Shown: positions 1 through 11,900 of the stretch, one piece after another
Layout of the letters: each line of letters opens with the position of its first letter
How positions within the stretch are numbered: the first letter of the stretch is position 1
Assembly: GCF_037975245.1 (NCBI RefSeq)
Contig: NC_092571.1
Span: forward strand, 20,546,917-20,610,916
Source of the DNA: Apostichopus japonicus
Lineage: Eukaryota; Echinodermata; Holothuroidea; Aspidochirotida; Stichopodidae
Direction: 5' to 3'
Length of the DNA stretch: 64,000 nucleotides
The notes under the pieces: model-generated
Database searches by the model: none
The model's input: only the letters and a program-made list of their open reading frames with translations
Told to the model about the DNA's origin: nothing
Position numbers and translations under genes: made by a program

Positions 1-1027
1 ACACGGTTTAGCGGATTCCCGCTATGCTGAGATTGGCGCCATGATGGGCGGTTAACTTAATACGTATTGCAGTAACTTTTACTGTTGTTTTGTCTCGGAA
101 TAAACTTGCAGGGTAAAATAAGTAAGCAGTATAAACGACGTAACGCCTGCAGAAGCTCATGCCTTTATACTGTTGAACATGGAAATTGCATTAGTCTATA
201 CTTTCTCCAAAGCCCTGGTTATATAATTGTATAATTACATGTCCGCACCTCAAGCCAATCGTTTATATACGTATCTGGCAACCTAATACCTCAAATGTGT
301 CGTCTGCCACAAAAGCGATTTGTCTACCAGTACACAACAGTGTAAGCAGTACACCAGTACTGGACATTGCTCTTGGTTGTGTGTTTCGGTATTTTGTTAA
401 TGATGGTAACTACAAATATTTTCTATTGAAATTTACAGCATAATTGGGAGACTAAATTCAGTCATGGTACGAAAAAGTCGAAGCTGTTTTCAGGTGGATA
501 AATCTAACATTGTATTATGATTTCACCTAACGAAGTGATGTGCAAGCAGTTAGAGGACCAGTGGTATAGGCCATGGCTTGACCTATGCTAACTTACAGTA
601 TATTAAACTCCCCAGGAAGCATGGTTGGTAATTATGACTTACAGCTCTTGAACTGGCAAATGTTATTTATTTTCCGATATAGTTGTCATTTCTTTATGTA
701 AAATACTTTGGACTTTGATCATATAGACTTATTTCATAACTGTACTTTATATTGAACTCATGATATATCTTCTTTGTCCAAATTCCAGTCCAAGCTTGAG
801 TACATCTTCTTGGTGAAATAATTAAACATCAGAACCATAAAAAAAAAATACATATGATGTTTCACTTTTTTAGCGTAGGCCAACCATCAACATCTTGGCA
901 ATATTTATATTGGTATTTGTGCACACAGTTAAAAGTACAATAACGTGTGACAAACATGTTTTGTATGTTCCTCAAATGATCCTTGTAACTTAAAAATTTG
1001 TGTTTTCTCAATGAGGATGTGAAACAG

Positions 1028-4000
1028 GTTGAGATTAGGTGTTTTCACAAGAATAACTTTGATGATCTTGAATTGGCCACCAGTGGTAGCAGCTTTTCAG
1101 CACTCTGTAAGAGTGTCAAGATTGTTGATCTTTGGGGCAGACATGCAGATTCTGATTGAGGCGGTGAAATGGACGGAAGACATTTTTTTTCTATATTTTG
1201 CTAACAGTAAAAAGGCCATGGCTGCTGTGAGTATTCTTAAGTTGACTAGTATATGGACATTTAGCACTAGATGACAAAATATCAAAATAATGGCAGAATG
1301 ACAACATAACAAGAACAGGGTTCTCTCATCATCTGTTCTTTCCACATCCAATTCTCATCCTTACTGATATTTAACCACCCTAGGCTAGAATTACCCAATA
1401 ACCAACATTCTGGGAAGGAAATATAGTAAATGTAGTTCATACTGTTGTTTGGGAAGGATATATCTGTATACTAAGTTCTGTATATTAGAATAGTAACAGG
1501 TTTAAATTCTGTTTGACTCTCAAGATGCATCTTCCATCATAATGTTCAGATTGGTACTGAAATGAATTTAACAGAGCTATTATAATATTATGGAAGTTTT
1601 ATTGAGCAAGTTGATGAAACGAATTTACTGTGCTTCATTTATCAGGTTTGTATACCTTACTTGAGTGGACCATGACAGAAGTAAAATAACAATGACAAGG
1701 AATATAACAACTTTTAGAGACTTTGTCCGTGGTAATAAGCCCAGGGAAATTGGGTATCTATCTATGCTGGTCATCTTGTTCCAATAGCTGATCCAAAGCA
1801 TGGGAACTTCACTCAATACTGGTATTTTTTGGGGAAGAAGCCAAACCTTTTTGACCTCATTTATTGCACAATGTTGAAAAGATATTTGAAATGATCTCTG
1901 AAATGATTGGATGCACAGATCTGACCAGCCTTTAACTGTTAAATGAAGTGCAACCATGAAGCATTGGTTGGAGACACTTCCGAAAAACCATACTTCATAC
2001 ATATATTGGGATATATATATCACAATGTTAGTGTTCCTTTCAACACAAGACCGAAGGATTGAACAAATCTTATTATGACGTCATCCAGCCCACAAAATTA
2101 AATGCTTGCATTTTTATGGTTTTCATTTCCTTTTACAATGTTTATTTTGTGTTACAAGGATGGATTGTACAGATACCCTAATCTAAAACATTTTAAACAA
2201 AAGTTTATAAACTGACCTCTTAGTGCCATGGCATTGAGTTCATTGTCAGCACTGCCTTTTACATTCAACATGAAAATATGAGAAGGAATACAAACGGAAA
2301 GTGATCCCTTCACCTCCTTGTCGCACTATGACATCACAGATTGACAAAATGGCAAAATGGTTGGTGCTATCACATCTTTGTGTTAAAACTGGGGTGTTTA
2401 AAAGGGGAATGTCGTTTTGCCTATTCAGTTGAGTGCGCATTCAACACTGTAACAGATATTCTAACCAAGAAACGTGGTAACCTAGTGGTAACACCGCCAT
2501 CACGGCGATTTACGTCTCAATTGAACCAAGCTAAATCCTGATATAAACTGAAGGCCCTTGTTAAAGAGCATCAAACACAAGGGTCCCATTAATCATTGAT
2601 CTGAACACTGGTAGCCTTCTGTTATGATTCCATATTTAAAGATTACAGATATTATTATTTTGTGTATTGTAGAGTGAATCGTAACCTGATAACATGACCA
2701 TTGATTGAATCGTAATGTTCACGGTTACAGTATGTGAAAGAAAGGGATTGAAAATATATATGGTAAGTTTTTGTATAAATATTTGGGGGAAACACTTTTT
2801 GTCCAACTAATGGTAATATTTATAATATGATGTGTTTGCTTCAACTTTCTTTTTCAGTATCATGTGTATAAGAAATTTGAAGTCCTGCAACTGGAACTTC
2901 TCTCTAACAATGGTGTGGATACAGCTAGAGCTACGGACAAGCTGTTTGTAATTCAGGCCAACCATGGTATTGATGAAGACAGTTGGAGGTACGTCATATA
3001 TGGATGAAGTGATGAGCAACATCCAAGCTGAAGGAGATGATATCATTCTCTCTGCTCCTGAGATATGGCTTTGATTGTGGATGCTGAGGTAAGGTTTATC
3101 AGCAGATGGTTCATCAAAAAGTTATTATCTGTGCTGGATATTTGTAATACATGAGAGGTTTGTCAACAGTGATTTTTCTTGAAGGGTTAAAGAAGTAACC
3201 TTGTCATTACTTGTGCATCATGCCCTACAAATTCTTTGTTATACTGTAGTTTCCTTCTTGTATAAATAGTTGCAAAGATCTTGTAATTTGCCCATCAGTT
3301 AATGCCATTGAGAATTTTTCCTCATTGTCATACAACTTACAAGATGAGGCTAAGGTTTTTATATTTTTTTTATTATCGTTATCTTTAATGAGGGTAGTCC
3401 TACTCAGTGCAGAAGCACTGCTTTCCAGAGGAGCCCTCTATATCATGTAGAGAATGCCTGGCAACAGCTTGGTTCAGCGGTTAGAGTGTCTGCCTCACAA
3501 TCTTAGGTTCCAGGATCAAAATTCCGCTAGGAGCCAGATTCTCTTGACCTATTCATAAATCGTTGCAGTGCAGTGGTGATTTGTGGAGTCTTCCATGGAT
3601 CTGATATATCTGGTTTGTGAACTTGGGAAAAGGGGTTTGTTTCTGTTCTTCACTTGGTTTCGAAACAACTTTGTTCGTCATGGCTGCACTGCAGTGATGT
3701 TGAATGGGGGTGCCTTTGCCTACCTCAGTATTGAGAAAGTGGTCAGATGCTGGGGCATACACTCTCGTCCGTCGGATGGGGACGCTAAATGGCGGTCCCG
3801 GGAGCAGGATGGGGAGTGAATTCACACCCCTGCCTTGTTATACCCTGAAAACTTATCCAAAAGAGAAGGCTTGAAATAAGCCGGTGTTCATCCACGATCT
3901 AACACTGATAGGATCTCAAATAAGCTATTGTAAGGCTTCATGATCCTTGGGTCTCTAAACTAAACTAAGGTGTAGAAATATAACTACTTGTGGGTATGTG

Positions 4001-4399
4001 ATAATAATTAGAAGGAGCAATTCAAATCCTATGAAGGTCTTTGTTTTTTAGTGATATTTTCTTTTTGTCATGTTCAATTAGTACATTTCATGATTCCATC
4101 CTGCTCTGCCCTTTATAAAATCTCTTCTCTACTATCCTGTAGTTTTAATTTCAAATCTTTCATTGTAGATCTTCATGTCGATATTTTGTAAGCAGAAATT
4201 GGTAATGAGTAATTTCTATCTGATTTCTTGGGTCACTCACAGGACAGTATTTGGAAATCCAGGACTTGGTGGACAGGCACCATATGGAGACCTCAAAGAA
4301 AATGTTGGACATGCCTTCTTGTCAAATGGCTTAGATGAGGTTCCAGGATATCTGAGAGGTGCATTACACCACTGCATCCATAGAATGCACAAATGCTAG
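1028..4399 (+). pseudogene. Beta-lactamase-related (LACT-type) serine hydrolase pseudogene, partial
   Basis: Three splice-bordered segments resemble animal LACT proteins of the class C beta-lactamase/esterase fold. Segment A (1028-1226) reads VDLWGRHADSD, then after a 1-nt frame change VKWTEDIFFLYFANSKKAM. It ends at a GTGAGT donor. Segment B (2858-3088) reads SNNGVDTARATDKLF, changes frame, reads MDEVMSNIQAEGDD, then changes back to DMALIVDAE at GAG|GTAAGG. Segment C (4243-4399) reads VFGNPGLGGQAPYGDL and AFLSNGLDE, ending in TAG. In the usual S-x-x-K site the Ser position reads Ala (FANSKK). B ends in phase 0 while C needs two donated bases, so an exon is missing; the Y-x-N region was not found. 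Frame breaks plus the lost Ser argue for decay; sequencing error is the alternative, though the M13 exons nearby are clean. Confidence 0.65.
3466..3900 (+). repeat. tRNA-like SINE candidate inside LACT pseudogene intron
   Basis: A box-like TGGTTCAGCGGTTAGAG near 3469 and a poorer B box near 3512 precede a unique tail of about 380 bp. The motif order matches tRNA-derived SINEs. Boundaries are guesses and no target duplication was found. Confidence 0.35.
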
Positions 4400-5994
4400 A
4401 GAGACTGGGTCCGCAGTATCCTACAGATATGATGGCGACTTGAAAATGAGAGATGAAGCCATCATGTTAATGGTAGGCCATATAAGAGCATAGATGTGAG
4501 TTATTACTCCGTAGCGGTGATAGTTTTACTCTGTAGGGCACCAGTCCGGGGGGTGGGAGGGGTGGGTGTGGAGGATTGGCATGCAGCTGGGGCCAGTCAG
4601 GGGCAGCAGTGGTTTTTACAGTGGCTGATGGGAAGCTGAAATACAGTGATGGGAAAGCGGTTATTTCAGATAAGGCTTCGCAACAGGCGAACCCTCCACA
4701 GTAGCATTGGTGGTTAAGCATCAAATTTAAAATGACCTGGGACTCTCCCTCCATGGTAGGAAAACTTACCAACAATGGAAGGTCATGTGACATGCTCCCA
4801 TTTGTCACTAACATATTATTTAACCCTTTGTCGGTTCAAAGGGATAAGCAAGCAGTGGACAACAAACTCCATATAACCATATAACTCCATTTACAGTTAA
4901 TTTGAGAATAATTTCTTAGGTTGGGATGATAACGTTGTTGAGATTTACTTCCATCTCATAAAGAACTTGATCTGGGTGGACCCTGGCTACTATTCAAACA
5001 TCTGCTGACAGAGTCTTATAGATTGGTTAAGGCGGGTACTTCTATCATATCTTATGCGCTTGTTTATGTGCAATAACGGCAAGGCGCTTTGTGTTGAAAG
5101 GAACGATGTATCCTGTCGTGTCTGTGCAGTGTGTACGTTTGTGAACAGTCCTGAAAAGCTGCGTGCGTTTCAGCTGCAGTTTGACTGTTTTCAAGAAAAT
5201 ACTCAAAATGGCAATTTAGGAATTGATAACTGTGGCTAACATTGGAAAAATGTACCACTTTACTTGATTACACTGTTCTTGTAGTTTCTCAAGGATTGTG
5301 GCAGCTATGAGATCAGGACATTAGTTGTTGTAGAGTACACATTCAATGGGTACTGTAATAGTTGAGTGCTACAAGGGAGCATGTTACATGACCCTCCATG
5401 GTACATATTTTTATGCCTCTCCTCATTTACATAGTGGGTCCAGGTGAATGCATACATCAATGGGTGGCCATTTCAACACAACTGAACATTGGCCTGACTC
5501 CTACAATACCTGTGTTGTCATAATGAAAGTTAAAGCCAACATTTTCACTACAATTTGTTGTTGTTGATGACCCCATTGACTAGGATTTTACAGTGAAAGA
5601 GATTGTAAATATATGGTTGTCAGCATTAACAGATAATTGTGATGATGAGAGTATTTAGGAGGGCAGAAGACTGAAATTATCAAATCAGAGGTAGCAAGGA
5701 ATAGTAAAACATTTATAAAAGTAAATATGTTGAGAAGTTAAAATGCCCAAAACTTTGTGATATGCAATATGTTTGATGATTTTTTAACTGTGAAGTTAGT
5801 TTATCATTTATGGATAGTCTCTTATGCTTGACAAACCCATTGCTGTCTTTCTTCAAGGACACATTAACTAGTATGTTGTAAATAAGGCTGTAGATGTTTG
5901 TCATTGCTTCCAGAGTGGAGACTGAGGCCATTGGATGAATTAGGAAGCGTACATAAGAAAAGATTTTGAGCTTCTTAAAGATATGTTTTATTGG
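4400..5994. other. No gene seen
   Basis: Unique-looking AT-rich sequence with a short G-rich stretch at 4548-4570. No splice-supported coding segment was recognised. Confidence 0.5.
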
Positions 5995-6315
5995 CTCCAA
6001 TTATAGCACGCTATATCTAGGAAAGTTTTGTGATTACGTAATTGACCTGCCATGGTCGTAAATCGACCTCAGGCTCTACAATTAGCCTGCATACTTTCTC
6101 AACACCATTAGGTTCTTTGTGTAAACACTGTGTGGAAATATGTTCATGTCTACAGTGTAGCTGATCATACAGCATTCACACAAAGACCCTCATACTAGAA
6201 AAAATATGTGGCAGGCGTCGCAGACTAATTGGTAAAAAGAGGTCATATTACGACCAAGGCAGGTAGGTTACGTAATCTCAAGAAACTTTTCCATGATAGC
6301 GTGCTATAGTTGGAG
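5995..6315. mobile_element. MITE with about 66-bp terminal inverted repeats
   Basis: Left end CTCCAATTATAGCACGCTAT and right end ATAGCGTGCTATAGTTGGAG are near-perfect inverted copies. The similarity continues inward through TTACGTAAT and GACCTGCC...GGTCGTAA to about 6060 and 6240. The 321-bp length and lack of coding fit a non-autonomous DNA transposon. The target duplication is unclear. Confidence 0.75.
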
Positions 6316-8895
6316 TCTCTACAGCAGACCTTTAACTAAAGGGACAGGTGTATTGGTGTATAACACAGTATGAGCTTACACAGTGTGCAGCTCCATCAGC
6401 TTGACAAAACTTGTTTAAAAAGTAGCCGCACTTGAGAGTAGGCATAAACATGTTAGAATCTTTTGACAGATGGAAGCAGTTGGCCAAAGGACAAACAGAG
6501 ACTAAATTCAAAGCCAGAATAGCTTAACTCCAGCATGGCTGGCACCACCCCCCCTACCACCTTGGGATGTTGTTGTAAACTAAAGCTCACCCCAGTGGAT
6601 AACTAAAGCGGACAGTAGTGAAGTCAACCCTAGAAGTAGCTTACAAACTTTGATCACAACAGGTTTTCAAGATGTCATTATGCATATCTAGGTCACCAGC
6701 ACATAGTTCATTAGCCTGTACATAGCTGTCATCTCTTAAACAATAAAGAAATATACAAGTTATTCACAATAAATGATTATTCTTTTTGATTGTACAAGTA
6801 TAACAACGGAATTTATAACTATTAGAAACACAGCCTTTGGAGAAAAAACAACAACTCAACTTAAACCAGACTTCAATGAAATTATTAATTAGCTCACATT
6901 ATTTACCTTAAATACCATGATTCATTAATTTATATTTTTGACTTTCTCAAAATAATAAGTTTAGTATATACAATTATATTTTATGGGATTTCTAAAACTA
7001 TTACAATATCCTGGTCTAATAGAAGAGAACTAATGAGATGTATGAAGAAAAAATGTAAAAAAAAGGGGCTGATTCATAACAAGTATGCTTTGCTATTGGC
7101 TCCTAGAATGCTCAAATATCAGTATATACAGAGTCTGTTTAACAATTTGACTTAATACCTTAACTCTTAAGAATGCTGGTTGCTTCATGTTGTTTAGGCA
7201 GAGGGGAGCTTGAAGAGACCAGATAAAGTGTCATATCACTGAGAAAAGTAAACTTTTACTGTTTTATGGTTAGCTTGCCTACCCTCAGGTCTTACAAACA
7301 AAGAGGACATATGAATTTGATCTGAAATCACATGTACCTTTGATCTGATTTCATTTGATCTGAAATCAAACTTTTATGTACTGCTCTTACATTTACCTGG
7401 GAAGTGTGAATTTAAAAGGAATTTGCTAAGAGAAACAAACAGGGGGAGGTGGGGGATCATTTTAGTCAAATTGGTTAAAATGTACTGTAACATATTCATA
7501 TAATAGCAATTTTTAAAACTTTGATATAAATTTCACTGCATTCGATAGGCTATGGCAAGTCCTTTTTTTTATATATATATATTATATATGTATATTTGTA
7601 TATGTACGTTTAATATTTTTTTGCTTTTTTGTACCAACTCAGTAATGTGCTTTTTATGTACAATTTTTGAGACAAAAATTTGATAAAACATGCATCATTT
7701 ACTAACTCCACATTAGTTACTGTGGGTTTAGTATTGTATCAGCAGCAATTCATCTATATACATAGCAATGCGTTTTCTTTTGTAATATTTTACTAAGCGA
7801 ATAAACATACACAAGCTAATCACATTAACAATGATGCATTTTCTGACTAATCATTCTCCTATAACCATCCAATCAACTACGCCCTTCTACTCAACCCCCA
7901 CCCCCCCTTCCTCCCTGTATATTTTTGTACATCTGCATGGAATGATTATCACCAATACATTTAACGCTTGATTTGTCAGTCAACAAAAAATTCCGAAACT
8001 GCCTCTGTCCTAGAAGATGTCTATATCTTGTACCTTTCACTCCCCCCCCCCCATTCACCACCACCACCTCACCTGCAAGGTTATACTGTCGTGAATAATA
8101 AAATGGAATAAAAACAGTTGCCAGGTAACAAAATTGCTGCTGCATCTAAATAAAATGAAAAATAAGAACGGCTACTTGCATGCTGTGTTGCAACTTGTAC
8201 AAAACTTGTGCAGTTTACATATCCCAGCATACACGTGGGGTATAAATACTGGATTAGTAGCAAGGATTTAGGTAAAATATTCAGCGACACTGTACTGCTT
8301 ATCTGAACATTTTGTTTTTTCGTTTTCCTTTTTTTAAATTTGTATCTATAAAATTGGAACGAAAATTTCATTGGTCTACTAATAGTATTTATGTGATCGG
8401 CAACATTTAAAAAAAAACAAAAAAAAACACGCAACTGTTGCCGATAGTTTGCAATGGTACCCTCCTACAGGTTCATAAATGAGAGATGCTTTAATTTCCG
8501 AACTGTTGAACATGAATAACCAGCATTTATAGCATATTCGAAGGGTGGGGATTAGGGGAGGGGAGGGGTGATTAGGGGAGGGGTAAGGGGAGTACTGATG
8601 ACCTTTACTATACACTACAGCCATTTCTAATATACAATGGTGTGAAAACATATATATATGAGGAGGTAATTAGTTATTTGATGTGACGACGACGGAAATA
8701 AATCTTGCTTTTTCTGCTACTTGTTTTTCCATTGATGATCCGAAATGTGTTACCCCAATTTCAGTTCTATTATAAAAGAGATTGACAATTGCAACCATGA
8801 TTTCGTTCAACTGCTGTTGAGACCTAACTTCAATAGACCACCAAGAGTTGGCCAATATTTCTGTCGTTTCTTGATGGCCCGTAGCATCATCCGTC
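6316..8895. other. 3' flank of the M13 gene, no gene seen
   Basis: AT-rich, with a (TA)n patch near 7571, C-runs near 7900 and 8042, and a G-rich direct repeat at 8547-8590. It should contain the M13 3' UTR on the minus strand. I did not assign a polyadenylation signal. Confidence 0.5.
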
Positions 8896-8995
8896 CTACC
8901 AGATAACACACTTCTTCTTGGAGTTCATGGCCGAGTCTGCAGAACACTGAAAAACTCGAGCGAAGTCATCGCTATTATGCAAAGTACCAATAACT
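8896..8995 (-). CDS. M13 exon 20: terminal exon, CVIW stop
   Basis: 100 bp, phase 2 to the TAG at 8896-8898 (residues 732-764). Encodes [17 protein letters not shown], then [12 protein letters not shown] and stop, the classic M13 C-terminus. It is separated from exon 19 by a 4.8-kb intron full of inserted sequence. A different frame of the same stretch is a decoy ORF. Confidence 0.93.
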
Positions 8996-11900
8996 CTGTA
9001 ATAAAAAAGGAGATAACAGATTCACGATGATAATATTTCCTAGACTTAATTATTCTAGCATGTGATGTCAAGTTGGAGCATGCGCAGAGTAAACATAAAA
9101 TGGCCTCTAAATCGGTGTAGTCGTAATTTTAAGGTATATAAATAATTTTGGTGACCCTTTGCCGATAATGGCTATAAAACACGTTTAAAGTGGCCATGAC
9201 ACGAAAATTTCAAAGTCCTATATTTTGGGATCCATCAAAGAATGTTCTCTAGAACATGTATCAACCAATCTGCCAGTTTAAAACTTGATTTTTCAAGTGG
9301 AAAATTGAGAATGAATTTACCCTTTTCGGCGTTTGAAACTTTGTTTACTCGAAAATTTTCCGATTCGCATGACGTCATGTGACGTCACGTTTTGAACACA
9401 TTTGTTGTCGTTGCTTACGATCCTCCGAACATACCATTCACGTACACAGTAGACAAGTACATATACCACTAGTAGTTACTAAACAAAACACCGATCACAA
9501 GTGCGATATCAAATCAAAATTTCCTGTGAAATGGCGGATCCAGAACCAATTGCGGCAACCGAAGTTCAAAGTGATAATGGTTCTTCACTAGGCAGTGAAA
9601 TTGGGCTATAATTAGAGTGCCCTTTCTCATATTCGAAGCAGAGAGTGAAGGCGATGATCATTCTAATATTGAACCGAACGTTGAGGGTGGAGCGGAGGTG
9701 TTAGAACCGTATCAGTTCGAGCCTGTTAAACGAGCCGAAATTGAAGCTCCACAACATATCGAAGAAGAAATCCGTTCGAAACCATTGCAAGGAACATACA
9801 ACGTGGTAAGAATTTATTAACGAAGCATTTAAAAACAAAATCCAGTCCATTTTGTGCATGTGTTGTTGGAATTCGCGGAACACCCTAAACCGTATTGTGC
9901 GTTGTGTTACGGTAACTTACAACCCATATGTAGAGTGTGTAGTACTAGTGGGGTTGGTTGCATACTGAAAGTTTGGCTCGGGGATGTAAGTTGCATTATG
10001 CAGCCATGCTAGGTAGGCATATGTGTTATTTCATACTCATTATTACTTGGCTAGTACTTTGGCCTGGAGTTTTGCAAATCAATTTTCTGAAACAAAAGAA
10101 TGTTTCATGATACATGGAAGGTGTAAAATCACAACAAATGTAACCATAACTGTACATTGTATGCCTGCTTGTTATTGTGGACATGGCCAACATTAATACA
10201 TTTTGAACTTTCATAAATTTTTTCCCAGGCAGTACAGATACATAGCCTACGGTCAACAGGTTCAATGATACTTGGGGTTCCTAGCAAGACACGTCAGGGT
10301 TGTGCTACCATCATGTGCAGTCCAAAGGATCAGAAGTGATTTTCCAGCCAATGGTCATTACACTGGATTCAAGTTGCCAGGAGAAAACTCATTGTATAGG
10401 AAGCCTTGGTTGAGAAATTCCTCCAGAAACACCTTTTCTAAACTACGATTGTGTTGGATTATCAATCCGTCAGGGTTCCCTCAGTGTTGATATATTGAAA
10501 TTCAAGACTTTTAATTCAGGATGAAAAGGTTATTTTCCAGACCCAACATCAACAATGAAAGAAAAGGCATGTTTTGAAGCATTTGGACACAAGTATTGGC
10601 GTGACTGTGATGTCATATAATATGTGCATAAGGGAACGGGCATTGACCTTTTTAGGGGCATTTATCTCCCAGACGTTTGATTCGTACCTTTAATCTGGAA
10701 GCCAAAATATCCATATCACCAATGATATTTGACAGAAAAGTCATAATAAAGACCAATGGAGGCAGCAGAACTCTTGAATGTTTAGACTTTGTTTCTTCAG
10801 CAGCAGTTGGTTTGTTTTGTAGTCTTTCTTCAAAAACTCAGCAGTACACCCTGTTAATGGTCTTCGATTGTTTTAATGCGTGTGATGCTGTGTTTCACAT
10901 TGCCCATCAGTGTTGTACGTGTCGTCGTGCTTGTGTAACATTTTTGCATGTGAGTTACTTCGTGCAGTGTTTCTTGGTTTAAATAACCCTTTATTGTATT
11001 TGCTTCTGGATTATTCTAATTAATTTGTCACAACAACGATTGATAGCGATGGACATGCAACTGCTTTGTAGGCTTAAAGCCAAAAAATTCATGTAAGTTG
11101 TTTTCTTTTAACCTCCTTTGATGTCACAAATTACATTAGTGTAATTTAAGAATGATAATGTTTATGGAAAGTACAGTTTTACTTTTATATCATATAGTAC
11201 AATGATTGTTGTTAATGTTAGTTCAGATTGTACAGAATGACTGTCTAGAACTGATATTGAATAAATTTTGTTCAATGATTTAACACTTGAACTATGTTGT
11301 GTGAATTTTTGGCTCTGTGACTTTAAAATAAATCGCTTTGAGATTTAATTAAACACCCTTTGGAATAAAATCTTTTTACCTACCTAGTATTTTGACCCAT
11401 CCCCATTACCCCCACTCCCTCCACGACATAAAAAATGGTTTTCCTGGAATAGGAATAAGAAATTGCTATAACTAACTGATCCAGCATATTCCAGAAATAA
11501 ATTGGGGCACTGAGATTTGTTCACAAGAAGATGTAACCCATCGCTTCTGAAGCTAACCTCATAGCTTATTAGTATACAATAGAGCAATGAAGGGGGTGTT
11601 AATTTAGATGATACAGTAAAATCTCTTCGTCTATTGCGACTTCAGTATAGTAACGCTAATACTATAGTACTAGTGCTCGGCGCGCTACCTCCTAAGGATC
11701 GCCACTTGTCCCATTGGAGGTTTCCTGTTCCCCGATCTGGTCTTCAGAGTAGTTTTTGTGGATTACTTGACAGAAGAATGACTCTTTTATGTCGAACCGT
11801 TAAAGTCCATTTGTTTTATTTCATAACAAAAAGGAGGGATCGTAGTATGCTTCCGTGAAGTTTTCGCTTCATTCGGAGCTGCATACTGGCTAGGCCCAGT

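Noticed and set aside
8670-8909. Minus-strand open frame overlapping the M13 terminal exon
   Set aside because: The true frame is the one ending in CVIW and TAG at 8896; this frame has no family similarity.
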